Part shown: piece after piece, positions 34,501 through 45,238 of the stretch | Layout of the letters: the number at the start of each line of letters is the position of its first letter | Numbering within the stretch: the stretch's first letter is position 1 | NCBI GenBank assembly: GCA_947652115.1 | Contig: OX393561.1 | Location: 32,641,179-32,705,178, forward strand | Source: Blastomussa wellsi | Taxonomy: Eukaryota > Cnidaria > Anthozoa > Scleractinia > Plerogyridae | DNA length: 64,000 nt | Direction of reading: 5' to 3' | The notes under the pieces: model-generated | The model's input: the letters and a program-made list of their open reading frames with translations, nothing else | Database searches by the model: none | What the model was told of the DNA's origin: nothing | Made by a program: the position numbers and the translations under genes

Positions 34501-37500
34501 TTGTCTCAAACAGTTGAAAACTGCCTGAAGTCTCTCAAGATGTTCGTCAAATGTCTTTGATATTATACATAAGTCATCCTTTAAACTTCAAAGGGCTGGG
34601 AGAGAAGTAGCGCCCCATCAACCGCTGATAGCTCACAGCGCTCCCTCAGCCTCCAAACAGGTGTTGATGGCAGATATTTTGATTAATGGAATAAAACTTA
34701 ATAATATTGTTTGTGTGACACTGGAGCCGAGATTAATCTGTTACCTGCTGAGTTTGCAGAAAAACATTGTTTGTCTCTAAAACCTGTTAATGGTGTACAA
34801 CTGGTCAGTGTAGATCAGACTCCTGTCCGTATTCAAGTGGGTTCAGATCAGCAATTTTCTAATGTTACCTATTACGCAGTACATGGCATTGAGTATGGTA
34901 TTCTTAGTTTCCCCTTATTGAGTCAATTGGGGGCTGTGATTGATTGTAGCACCAAAACGGTTACAATTTCTGGCCTTGTCACTGGAAATGCTGAACCATC
35001 TGTTCAAAGTCCAAACGTAAAAGCTGCCTCAGTATGCCAAATACGACTTGCTGAGTAAACAGTGATGCATCCAGGCCAGGAACGTTTTCTTTCAGCAAGC
35101 GTTGAGGGAGTACCAGATAGCCCCTTCGACGGCATTGTGGAAGCCATCCCGGATTTTGTTAATCGTACGGGCATGGCGGTGGCAGCTGTTAGAGTCCCTA
35201 AAGGACAGAAACACATCCCACTGCTGCCACCAGTGTAACAAATCTAAACGAGCTTTGCTTTGTCTTAAACAACACAACTACAAATGACACTATCGGTCCA
35301 CCATGTGCTCTACTGTTTGATCCACTGTGCATGCACGCTTGATACTAGTTTCCAGTCTCTACATGAAAAACTGAAAAATGATAAGTGGCTAAAAGTGTGT
35401 TTTTGTGCAGTGCTTACAAATGAATACAAACAAGTACAAGTACAAATGTTTTGTGAATAGCCCTTCTTCATTCCCAGAACATTACAAAATTTTATGTGCA
35501 GCCCAAGCTAAGGCACCTCCCATACAACTAAGGTTTTACCTACATGTATTTAGCCTAATGTCAAGTCTTTCACCACATTAAACTGTAAGGCATATCTTGT
35601 CTTGTTTTCTGTAGGGGCCATATAAATGTCATTTCCACGTGTTGTTTCAGTAGTGATGAACACTTGTTGGCCACAGGGTCATGGGATAAAAATATTCAGA
35701 TATGGGACATTGCCACTGGTGTCTACAGGTAATATTAACAGAAATGGAGCATTTATAATGCTTTATTCTAGAAGTATTTTTGGTTCAACACTTTGTATGT
35801 GTAATTAGTAGGTTTACAGTGAGGACACTTGACACTTATTTGAACACTTGACATTTATTTTTGCATTAATTTTTTATTCAACATTGGATAATAATTTATA
35901 TAAACAGAAGAATTAGCCTTCTTAGGTGCTGAAAACACTAATCCTTTGGTCTATGTCAAGAGCTCTCCTTGGATAATCATCATTGGTGTACAGGCAACTT
36001 TTGCCAGGGGGAGGGGGGGGATGAACCATTTGCCCAAAAAATTCTCCCATGTTGCCTTGCCCAAATGTTCTTTTGCTTCCCAAAAAATCTGATTTGCCCA
36101 AAATGTGGGGGGGGGGGGGGAGGGCTGCAGCCCCCCCCCTGCCCCCCCCCCCCTGGGCCGTATGCCTATGATAATCATAACAAAAAATGTAAATAAATGT
36201 CAAGTGTTTACGGTTTGAATGCCTGCACTGTAAGAAGATTCAAGGCTATGGTCTTCTAATATTTACTTTTATAAACAGTAGTGAAATACCAGGTGAGTTT
36301 GGCACGAAAACATGATATCTTCACACGTAAAGATAACATGTTATCCATTGCTATGGTTATGTAATAAACCACTCAAAGAGAAACTGTGTCTCTCTGCGCA
36401 GCCATGTAATATCCTCTGTGTAGGCTGTCGCACTTGTTTGGTCATTTGAACATTTAGATAGCAGGGGACAATATATAAAACTGCATGTTCAAGAAACTTT
36501 AGATTGGAATTATTTAAACAATGAGTGAAGTATAAAATGCGATGCTGTAACTTTATTATTATTATCTCATTGCAGAAATCATGGACCAATTACGTTATCG
36601 AAAGGACATGAAGGTTCCATTAGTGCTTGCAACTTCAGTGAAGATGGTAAGAAAATAAAGAATGCATAATCCTGCATTTTCCATTTTTCTCCAGTGTAAA
36701 AATTGGTTCAGTAAAAATTGTATTTGTATTGTCCAACCTCACTCAGTCAATATTGAATGAGGCAAAAAGTGAAGGAAGGCTGAAAACATATATATTTACT
36801 ACTCAGTGTCCTATGTAACATTTCTTAAGAGAGAGATAAACCTTTATTGATTTAGAGTGTTTCTGATGAGGAACTATCGGCTGATAGTTGCCCAGTGGAA
36901 ATTTGATGTTCTAAAAATATTTGGCTGAGCAGACCTATAGTTCCGAGACAGAAACACTCTATTGTCTTTATTGTTCACCACTAAATTGTCTTCTTCACGC
37001 ACCCATTAAAAAGCGAGCCTTGGCGGAGGGCACTATCAGCGCATAGTGCCCGTCTGAGGAAAATACCCGGATGGATAGTGCCCGTCCAAGAATTTTTTTG
37101 TAAACAAGCCGGCTTTCGTTAAAAAAACATTCAAACGCTGTTTGATTGATCTGTGATTGATTGTTTCTTGCCTGATTTTCGTTTATTCGTACATTTTGGC
37201 TTGCAGCAAAAACTCAAGAAGCTATTTTGTGAATCTGCGCGCGGAAGAAAATTTAGTGTTGAACAATAAAGACAATGGAGTGTTTATGTCTCGGAACTAT
37301 CGGTCTGATAGTTGCCCCTTGGAAATTTGATGTTCTTAAAACTAGCATTTCCGCGGGGCAACTATCAGCCGATAGTTCCTCGACAGAAACACTCTATTGT
37401 TTAAATAGTGTTGCTCCACATGATGAACAGGCACTATAGCGTGTCACATGAGCAATTTAAACCAATCAGAATCTGAGAAAATTTAGTGGTGAACTATAAG

Positions 37501-40500
37501 AACTGAGAGTCTCCTTGATGACCATAAGTGTAATTTCTCTATCTTCCAGGTAGTATGTTGGTATCGTCATCATATGATGAAACTTTAGTCATCTGGGATG
37601 TTGAAAACTGCTGTCAAAAGTTTGCTCTTAAGGTATTACTATCCTGAAACATGTACAATCATAAACGTTAATTGAATTTCTAACGTTGCGCCAAGGGGAA
37701 TAAAACAAAATAAATTATTTATTCATCCCTAAGCCTCAAGTCAATGTAAATTAAATCTTTTGTTTTATTCCCCTAAGCCTCGGCACCATGTTAGAATTTT
37801 AATATATCGAAATTGGTCTATTGAAGTATAAGCTAAGCATAGTATACTTACACAGTGCTCGAAATTAGCAGGTTGTCCTTGTGGCAAATGCCGTACAATC
37901 TCGGGCCACCAGCCCTTTATTTTTCCTTGGGGCTTCTTTCTTTCTGATATCTGATTATGAGTGCATGTGGACGAAGGGTGCAATAGAGAGGATTACTTTT
38001 AGGAGGAGCCCATAGAAAATACGATGTAAGGGGCTGTTTAACTCAGAGTTTGCATTTACACACTAATCGCACGTATATAACAGAGGGTTCATGGCGTCTT
38101 AACATTTTGAAGCGGAGGGTCCCAGGACATGTTTTTTACAGAACCTAGCATGAACTAGTAATGCACCTCCTTAAAACTGCAACAAAATAATGTGGTGGAT
38201 ATCCAAACCCATTAGTGATAACTGATTAATGCCCCAAACTGTTCTTTCTTATTTTTAGGGCCATACAGGTTGGGTAAATGACTGCAGATTCAGTGCAGAC
38301 CAGAAATGGATAATATCCTGCTCAAATGTTAGTGCACACTTAACTAAAATGCTATTATGTTAACTAGAGTAATTAGAGTTCAATTGCAATAACTGAACGT
38401 TAAGGGAAATCTAATTACAAACGTTCAAGTTAGTGGAACTGCGAGTTGTCAAAGGTTTGAAATAGTGCAGAGGATTCAACCAAAAACCCATGGGTTTCTA
38501 ATTCAACTGTAACCAGCACCATTGGTGAAGGATTTACCTATGGTTGTAAGAAGTTTTACTTGTTGAGTTGAATTTATGAAGAATCTTACCCATAAAGGTT
38601 CTTTACCTGTAGCTCACAATTTACAATTTACGTTTGCCTTGCTTGAATCTCGTGGAGGTGGGTGCTCCCATATGAAATTAAAGAGAGGGAGATTTTCAAA
38701 TACAGCCAAGTGGCCATCATGGCGTGCACATACAAAGGTTGATAATTGCTCTACAGGCAATTTCTTGCTATAGTGGACCTTCACAGCCTGCTTACGCTAG
38801 TCGTGGAAAGTCTCTTCACAGAGATGAGAGGCGGCACCATAGACACATCCCAAGTACTTGACTTTGCTCGCCGATTCTCTGCATCCATTCTGGAGATCTT
38901 GAAAAGGCTTTCAGTGCATGGCTTTAACTACTGCACCTGTAGCAAAGCTATTACAGCAGACCGTATTGTGCATGCCATTAGTTTTGCAAATTTGCCAAGG
39001 ATGCCAAAGTTACGAAATGCAAACTTTCGGTGGCAGAAATATGGAATACGGGCAAAGCGTTCGCCAGCAAAGTGTTTGAAACATGAGCACAAAAGACCGT
39101 CCAGGTACTCTGCCAGTGATTGCGGCTGTAGAGGAGACTGGTCCTGCAGAACTGTTCAATTTTTCTCAACTCCAAGATGATACCTTGCCAGCAGCTTCAC
39201 TACAGGAAGAGACGAGTAGCATGAATCATGAACAGGAGGCCACTTCTGCTGTTACCAAAAAAAGAGACTTTGCATCTTTGGCACATGGCTATGCACCATG
39301 AGGATTGGCTAACGATCCAGTTGAAAGGTACAAATGCCTTTGGTTCCCAGAGGACCTTCTACCCCTCCATTTCACGGATTCTGGTATAGAGGACTACAGT
39401 GTAGTCCCGCAAGGAATTTTAGAGTATGGCAACCCCCATGTGGATGTTGAATACGGGACTCTCTGAGTTGACGGGTATTGGTATGAAAAGACGATGCTCT
39501 TGGCCTTGAACGGAGGCGATATGTATAACGACACCTACAGGGCGAATATTGATGACAGAAGAAGATGAAGGAGGGTCTGGGACAGATGACATCCCAACAA
39601 GAAGATCGAAAAGAACCAGGAAACTTGACTTCGTTTCATTTGAAAACATGTACAGTTAACTGCGATAGAATAGAGTTTGGCATTTTACCAGTGACTTGCT
39701 GAATTGCTCAATTACTTTAACAACAAGCTTTATTTCCCCTTGGAGACATGTGTACCAATTCTGTACAAAGTTATCAGTTAATTAGGTTAGGGGCCTGGCT
39801 TACTGAAATAACTAGAGGTAGAAGGGCAGGCAGCCAGGTTTACAAATATACTAAGAAAAGTTTAGGTCGGTACACACACAAAGAACGCAGAACACATAGT
39901 AAGCACGAAATAAATACTATTGGCAAGGCTATGGAATTAATAGAAGGAATGTAGAGCAAATAGAAGCTAATAAGAAAGAAATATAACAAAACAGCCTTAC
40001 AGATCCATAATTCAGTTGCAAAACTAATATCGCTCGAGATAAGAACTTTGATAGTTTGTAAGAGTCTATCATTATAATTAGAGACATTGGTTATTGTAGT
40101 GAAAAATAAATGAAAAGTAGTAGGAGCTGATTGTGAAGTACATAAAAGCGTTAAGCACTTCACTTAGTTTCTCATGACTTGTGCCGTATCAATGCACTTC
40201 TGTAGCTAACAGATCTGAGCCTTGGGCTTCAATCAATTGGTTTGTTTATTCGTTTCAGGACAAAACTGTACGGATGTGGAACATAGAGTCAAGTGATGAC
40301 ATACCAGTAGTGTTAGAACACAGAAAAAACATAGGACTGAGAATTGTTCAGGTTTGTTTCAAGTGCCATTGAAGGACTCATTTATTTTGTCCATGTCAAA
40401 AACACCAAAGAAGTAGCAATTCAAAGGCGACAGACCACAATCTCAATGTTGGCTCCTGTAATAAATATCTAATTGCCATAACCGTTCATCAGTAGGATGA

Positions 40501-41540
40501 CGATGAAGAAACAAGGATGGCTTCGAGAAGACTGAGGAGGATTGTACAAAACATTGAAACATTTGGGCTAAACGTTTCATAGCCTACGTGTCGCCGTACC
40601 CCGTGACGGGTACATGAAGGCGAAACTTATCACGATGCGTCATCCGTGACAGATCTCGCTCGCTTTAAAAGAGCTACGTCATCATTCGTGCACTTTGAAA
40701 AATTTAGCCTAAATTTTTCAAAATCGTCATTTCCAATCCGTTTCAATCTTCTCCATCCTCAGCCATCCTTTTTCATTTTTGGTTTAGTGTCACTCCTTTA
40801 ATGTTTTCTTCCTTAGCAAACTATTATTTTTAGGTTTTCTAAATTGTAAGGGTAATTTAGGTTGTCGAAGAAATAACTCAAAAATCTCATAACGTAGCTG
40901 CTTTAATTTTCTTGAACTATCTTTAATCCCAGGCAAGTCTGTAAAGCAAACTATATACGGAAAACGTATCCTGACTGCGAAAGCAACGGAAAATACTCCT
41001 GCCCCGTCCCCAGGCACCAGTCGGTCAAGGCGGTACAACACCACGCGAGCCGCGCAAAATCAATCCCAAAGCGCAAAGCGCTACTGCCAGGGAGCGACGC
41101 CTGGGGACGAGGCAGAAATAAATTCGGTTTGCAAGAAAAACCTTCCTCAGGGGCTGAGCGAACAAAAATGTGAAAAATTAAAAAAGTCGTTACAATGAAA
41201 TAGTGATTGGTTGTTGTGGCTAGTATGAACAAGGGTTAGACGTGAGACGTCTCATTAGCGTGTTTTCCTTTTATACGAAAAGGATGTTGTGTTTTGGCTC
41301 TGTTGATCAAGACACTTTAGGAGAACTTTCCTGTACAACTTCAGTTGTATTATTGTCATACTCACTTGTAAGTGCCAAAAGCTTTTAATTAACCTTATGT
41401 TCACAAATCACTTTCAGTGTCAAAACTGCAGCAAGCCTTTCTCCATTGCTCAGTTGGATGATGAGGTAAACCACAAGTATTGCGTTTTTTGTCGCCTGGA
41501 GCATCCTACAGAATTCTCACCTTCACCGATTGACTTTTGA
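25574..41540 (+). CDS. WDR88: WD repeat-containing protein 88, complete, 12 exons
   Basis: A WD40 beta-propeller protein of unknown precise role. Exons: 25574-25645, 29005-29115, 29488-29573, 30772-30835, 31258-31396, 31887-32022, 35615-35728, 36576-36646, 37550-37632, 38259-38327, 40259-40351, 41418-41540. They total 1161 nt (386 aa) with frame kept at every join. Seven WD units are readable, for example VLRGHKDAVNSCSF..DKTLRLW, GGWDKRLLVWD, DFAVNVWD, TGSWDKNIQIWD, SSYDETLVIWD and DKTVRMWN; the unit ending TTKITD is degenerate. The end is a CxxC..CxxC zinc ribbon (CQNCSKPFS and CVFC), which with the ITLSKGHEGSISACNFSEDG block singles out WDR88. Human WDR88 is longer at the N-terminus. The 24-codon first exon (MPGEEDSDSAEQAG) is the least certain part. 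Introns hold a broken gypsy element, SINEs, MITEs and a minisatellite. Confidence 0.92.
25958..26100. mobile_element. Short foldback element (WDR88 intron 1)
   Basis: AGGACTACATGC at 25963-25974 is inverted at 26084-26095 and the pairing continues inward (CAATTTGAAAATAATTGGAT against ATCCAATTATTTCCAAATTG), giving arms of about 35 bp around a 60-bp loop. Confidence 0.65.
28494..28690 (+). repeat. 22-bp minisatellite (WDR88 intron 1)
   Basis: About nine tandem copies of a 22-bp unit (CCCTCCCATCCCCTATCTAT plus AT) with few substitutions. It is open in two frames, giving a Pro/Ser/Tyr-rich repeat peptide, but there are no gene signals. Confidence 0.85.
29215..29395 (+). repeat. TTGCCCAAAA repeat with G-run, copy 2
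   Basis: Same block order as at 17080 and 35980, in WDR88 intron 2. It ends with an uninterrupted G-run of about 18 at 29337-29355, a likely sequencing and replication trouble spot. Confidence 0.65.
30007..30475 (+). repeat. tRNA-derived SINE, copy 3, partially duplicated in tandem
   Basis: The head ACCTAATGGTTAGTGTGCTGG (box A region) and GTCCGAGTTTGAGCCTC (box B-like) is followed by the body shared with 1631 and 54107. At about 30264 a second, head-truncated unit restarts (TTAGTGTGCTGAACTCC) and repeats the body, so two units stand head to tail in WDR88 intron 3. Confidence 0.75.
32900..34590 (-). pseudogene. Gypsy pol remnant: RT C-terminal part, RNase H, integrase
   Basis: Reading down the minus strand: DDLCIISKTFDEH (end of the RT catalytic motif) near 34580, then GLKVKAKKCYF and VTWLGYRITCDGV, the RNase H tether, an integrase zinc-finger region (HNESGHMGYQRTLF), and the catalytic core in pieces (LIDGFSKFVNLYPV, LHTDQEGSFEAKL, YYPQSNGLVERFNRT). 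Frames shift repeatedly and the RT fingers upstream of the DD are absent, so it is dead. Confidence 0.8.
34700..35058 (+). pseudogene. Retroviral-type aspartic protease fragment, inverted inside the gypsy element
   Basis: The plus-strand frame shows CDTGAEINLLPAEF, VNGVQLVSVDQTPVRI and YGILSFPLLSQLGAVIDC, the usual start, middle and end of a gypsy protease. It faces opposite to the adjacent pol remnant. The frame just upstream (ILINGIKLNN) is shifted relative to it. Confidence 0.75.
35980..36172 (+). repeat. TTGCCCAAAA repeat with G-runs, copy 3
   Basis: Same order of blocks as at 17080 and 29215, in WDR88 intron 7, with long G and C runs at 36106-36152. Confidence 0.65.
36855..37510. mobile_element. 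Cluster of foldback elements (WDR88 intron 8)
   Basis: Two hairpins share ends of the form AGTGTTTCTG..GGAACTATCGG: 36857-36959, and 37280-37394 with arms of about 47 bp (GGAACTATCGGTCTGATAG against CTATCAGCCGATAGTTCC). They are embedded in a larger unit whose ends read TTGTTCACCACTAAATT (36977) and AATTTAGTGGTGAACTATAA (37480). Related pieces lie at 16630-16690 and 41935-42420. Confidence 0.65.
38746..39655 (+). pseudogene. Broken coding remnant of unknown family (WDR88 intron 10)
   Basis: Successive plus-strand pieces in different frames look protein-like: VDLHSLLTLVVESLFTEMRG..QVLDFARRF..LKRLSVHGFNYCT, then STKDRPGTLPVIAAVEETGP, then YGNPHVDVEYGTL and WYEKTMLLALNGGDMYNDTY. Frame changes and stops interrupt them. 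I do not recognise the family with confidence. The arrangement suggests a decayed mobile-element or processed gene ORF. It could also be chance in part, though the first piece is too protein-like for that. Confidence 0.4.
40999..41115. mobile_element. Short MITE with CTGCCCCGTCCCCAGGC ends (WDR88 intron 11)
   Basis: The 17-bp left end (40999-41015) is inverted at 41099-41115 with one mismatch. The 117-bp unit is GC-rich against an AT-rich background and non-coding. Confidence 0.7.
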
Positions 41541-41934
41541 TGCGTGGTTAACAATTTACGAGTCGGTGGCCTGCTACTTGTGCTTTAATGCTGTCAAAAT
41601 ATGGAATGACGGTTACAAGTCATAAGTTAAGTTCCAGCTTTCCGGCCGTGGAAGATCATGTGTTTGCTGGGAAGTTCTGAACGTTTTAGCGAGTCTGGTA
41701 AATCGTAAATGTCAGTCAGCCCGTGTCAAGATCAAAATCCTTCCGAACTAAACGGCCAGCTACGCAGCCTATTTTGAGCCTTTGGTGTCACTTTCTCCAT
41801 TTCGCAACCTAGCCTTGGAACAAGGTCAATTAATGGCGGTCACAGCCTCTCAGAAATATAAACGTTTCAAAAATATAACTTCTCTTGTTCAGAATGGATT
41901 GGAATTAGAAAGTACACGAAAATGCAGACTATCA

Positions 41935-42420
41935 AACCGATAGTTCCCAGACAAAAACACTCTATTGTCTTTATTGTTCACCACTACATTTTCTTTCACG
42001 CGCGCATTCAAAAACAAGCATCTTAATTATTTTCAACTTTTTATGTGAAAGGCACGAAGAAATTTTACGAAAGCAAAACCAGACAAGAAACCTACAAAAT
42101 TCCAAATTTGTTTGTCTGTAGGGACGCTTGTTGACAAAAAAATTTTGCAGACGAGCTCTATCCATCTGGATATTTTCCTCGAACGGGCACAATTGGCTGA
42201 TAGTTTCGCTCCGCGTCACGTGATCAATTTAAACCAATCAGAATCGGAAAAATTTAGTGGTGAACTATAAGGGTTGATAGGGTCTCTCCCCGGATGAACA
42301 ATATCACGTCACGTGATCAGTTTAAACCAAAGTTAGTGTTGAACTATAATAACAGATAGTTGACTCGGGGCTTTGTCCGTCGCCAACTATATAGTTCACC
42401 ACTAAACTTTCTCAGGCATA
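41935..42420. mobile_element. Foldback element related to 36855-37510
   Basis: Starts ACCGATAGTTCCCAGAC..AACACTC then TTGTTCACCACTACATTTTC. AAATTTAGTGGTGAACTATAAG recurs inverted at about 42250, and a final TAGTTCACCACTAAACTTTC lies near 42395. It looks like two nested or tandem copies. Confidence 0.6.
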
Positions 42421-42772
42421 ATTCCGCTCACAAGCAAACCGAAGCACTTGCCTCAATCATAATTTAACCATGGACATTGCCGCTAGAGATTTTGACACGG
42501 TAATAAAGTTCTTACTTACTTACTCAATCATAGTTTTTTTCTGGCTACGACTCTTAGAATGACACGAAGTGCTGAAAGAATAAGCATTAAAGGTTTATTA
42601 AAAGGCACAGACGTTTTTGAGCTGTGTATTATCGATATTTTGTCCCTAACATCAGTCACTTTACACCTCGTTCGAGGAGGTGAGAACGCACCAAAAGCAA
42701 TAACAGTCGCATTCTGGTTGCCGTCCGAGTCTCGCAGAACGTCTGTGCGTAATTTTTGGCGGCCGGTCCTTT

Positions 42773-43310
42773 AAGCCTCGTTTTCATATGTTGGGAAAAT
42801 CCCAGACGATCGGGAATGTCACTGTTTCCCGACTGTCCCAGATTTTGCCAATATATCAGGGAAACCCCAGACGTCCTGTTGCAGCACTATCCATCCATCC
42901 CTGACATATGAAAACTAGGCTTTTATATCATACATGACTTGGCTTACGCACGTTTGGCGGGAAAATCCCGGACGATCAGAGATTTCGCTGTTTCCAGACC
43001 GTTCCAGATTTTTCCGACTAATGAAATTGGAAATCGTAAATATCCCAGATTTCTGCGATGGTCGACGATCATTTCCGACATGAAAACTGAAATATCAACT
43101 GTGGGGGACGTCGGCGATAGTTCTTAGCCTGTTATCAATCCTCTGACGTCTTTTTAATTGCTTGGCTCCAGTCCCAAATTCCGAAAGTCGAGAGAATCTG
43201 GAACACGGCGTCAGGCGTTTCACCGATATATCGGTAAAATCTGGGACAGTCGGGAAACAGTGAAATCCCCGATGGCCTGGGATTTTCCGACATATGAAAA
43301 CCAGGCTTCA
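42773..43310. mobile_element. 540-bp foldback element with about 135-bp inverted arms
   Basis: The left arm (AAGCCTCGTTTTCATATG, CACTGTTTCCCGACTGTCC, CAGATTTTGCCAATATATC) is inverted in the right arm at about 43215-43310 (GATATATCGGTAAAATCTG, GGACAGTCGGGAAACAGTG, CATATGAAAACCAGGCTT). Further diverged units of the same GTTTCC..CAGATTTT block sit between them. Confidence 0.7.
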
Positions 43311-43949
43311 CATTCAGTTTTACGCAACGACAATAAAGGTGTCAAAAGATATCCCTGTTAAAAATTTGAAACGTTTCATGGCCCAGAAAGCACTCTATAG
43401 CATATTTCTAAACTCCTGACTGCTTCGGATAGTTAATACTCAAGTACTGTTTTTCTGAGTAACAGCCAAGAAACGGATTACTGGCATCACTCAAGGCAGT
43501 GTGATGGTTGTCCAGGTATTCCCTCCTTTCAAGTGCGCTTTTAAACTGCTCAGAGGCTAAGCCGCGTTGAGAAAGCCCTTCGTGGGCGCGGCCTAGCAGC
43601 TCTAAAGTTGGTTAGTTCTAGTGTCGTTTGCCTTTTTTGATAAAATAATGTCACTTATGAAAAAAATCGCACTTACCTTGCGCGAGGCCCTAATTAGCAA
43701 AAAGCCACAAGTATAAACAATAGAAATGTGGATAATAAAGCAACAAAAATCACACGTACCCTAAGCGGGCAACTAATGAACTTGTATTTTACTTCAAAGC
43801 CGGTCAATTTCACGCTAATACGTAATCGTTTTCAAATCGATGCGTTTCGCTATTTCAGAAATGAAACCGTATCATTTTGAAAACGCTCCGCTTTTGATAG
43901 CGTTTTCAAAAAGAAGGCCTGGCTTCAGTTCAACGCCGTGTAAACGCAT

Positions 43950-44210
43950 CCTTAGGCCAATGAGACGCGCTTTGACATTTGTTGAGCAACAAATGTTGCG
44001 GCTAGGGTTCAACAAATGTTGAACAGTGTATGTGATGTTGAACGTTGTTGAACGAAAATAGAGCTTGACTCTATTCCGTTAAACAAGTTGCCGTTTTTTG
44101 AACGACTTGGGAAAATGCAACAACGTTTCAACAAGTCGCAACGTTGTTCAACATTTGTTGATCCACAAAAGTTGAAAGATGTTGAACCGTGTATCATTGG
44201 CTTAAATTTA
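43950..44210. mobile_element. GTTGAAC-rich palindromic element
   Basis: Ends GGCCAATGA (43953) and TCATTGGC (about 44196) are inverted. The inside is built from alternating TTCAACAAATGTTGAAC and GTTGAACGTTGTTGAAC type palindromes. Confidence 0.5.
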
Positions 44211-44310
44211 CTCGTGCTGTCAACTTGTTCGCTTCTGCGAAAAAAAAAAACAGACACACGACACACATGCATCATTGAGTAAAGTTTCAAGTTTAATAAG
44301 AGCATATATC

Positions 44311-44400
44311 CGACGAAGGGCTAACGCTCGAAACGTCAGCTCTTGAATCTCTTTACGGTGGCCAATTGACATTATCAACCCAGTTGATAAAACCAAATTA
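44311..44400 (+). mobile_element. Hammerhead-like repeat, copy 2 (5'-truncated)
   Basis: These 90 bp match 24352-24441 with one visible difference (AATTGACATT here against AATTCACATT), including the whole CCGACGA..GAAAC..GTC core, the 3' hairpin and the inverted end. The 5' half of the repeat is missing. Confidence 0.65.
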
Positions 44401-44793
44401 TATTCTCAACAAGTATTCGGTGTAGGCGAATCGACTCAGATAATGTAGGCGAATCGACCTCGATGTAGGCAAATCGTCTTGTAGGCGAATCGACTTATAG
44501 GCGAAACAACCGGTTACCGTTTTCAAAAAGTTCCGTTTTCGCCGTCCACACTAACACACGTTTATCCACCTTGGAGAGCGTTTTCAAAAAGTTCCGTTTT
44601 CGGTCACCGTGTGGATGGAAGGCTAATCCGGTGAAAAAAAGTTGCGTTTTCAAATTTATCCAGATTAGTGTGGACGTAGCCTCAAGCTGAGCAAATTCGC
44701 CGCATCATCAGAGTTAGGGAACTGTTTAGTTTCAGTGCTGTCGATATATATGCTCTTACCTAAGCTCTTACCCGGGAGAGGGTTACTGAAATT

Positions 44794-44892
44794 GACTCGT
44801 CTCCAGTCGTCTCCTATGAGAAAAAAAAAAACAGGCGCGGGGAATGATGGGAAGGAGGCAGATTTTCTCATAGGAGACGACTGTGGACGAGA
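44794..44892. repeat. Inverted repeat hairpin with A-run loop
   Basis: GACTCGTCTCC, AGTCGTCTCCTATGAGAAAA on the left is inverted at 44863-44892 with one or two differences. Confidence 0.6.
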
Positions 44893-45038
44893 CAGTCACT
44901 GAAATGTTTTTTATGCGGGGGATCATGATCGGATATGGGATCACGACCGGGAGGCTAAGCTATGCCAGTAGCCATTACCATGGTAATGGGCTCCTGGCTA
45001 CGCCCAGAGGTCCTCCCAGAAAAGGCGCCCCTTCGACG

Positions 45039-45165
45039 CAGGTCACAAGTCAGAGGTCAGAAAAAAGGAAAACTCAACAATTACAAACTCCTTAACACTA
45101 CTTAACGAGCAACAGGGCCCCTGCATTCTGCATTTCCTTTTTTCTGACCTCTGACTTGTGACCTG
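45039..45165. repeat. Perfect 33-bp inverted repeat
   Basis: Positions 45039-45071 (starting CAGGTCACAAGTC, ending AAAAGGAAA) are exactly inverted at 45133-45165, with a 61-bp loop. No mismatch between arms is visible, which suggests a young foldback insertion or recent arm correction. Confidence 0.75.
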
Positions 45166-45238
45166 TGTTTTGTAGCTGCCACCCTTCACCCTCAATAGGT
45201 AAACGGTAAACGTTTTTAGGTGCATCGGTCTACATAAC

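Larger units (their letters stand above)
32551..35363 (-). mobile_element. Degenerate short-LTR Ty3/gypsy element with a flipped internal block (WDR88 intron 6)
   Basis: Bounded by related direct repeats of 124 bp (32551-32674, 3' LTR) and 130 bp (35234-35363, 5' LTR), which share GTCTTAAACAACACAACTAC and end TCTCTACA. On the minus strand the 5' LTR is followed by CTGGTGGCAGCAGTGGGA (primer-site position) and the 3' LTR is preceded by GCGAAAGGGGGAGTAG (polypurine tract). Pol remnants read on the minus strand, but the protease remnant at 34700-35058 reads on the plus strand. Gag is almost wholly missing. I found no clean target duplication. Confidence 0.8.

Noticed and set aside
38976..39301. 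Alternative WDR88 exons in the 39-kb remnant
   Set aside because: The pieces do not resemble WD repeats, and the joined exons 10 and 11 already complete the blade across this intron (SCSN then DKTVRMWN).
40515..40775. Possible further MITE (AAGGATGGCT ends)
   Set aside because: Inverted ends are visible (AAGGATGGCT..AGCCATCCTT), but the pairing decays quickly and I could not set boundaries.
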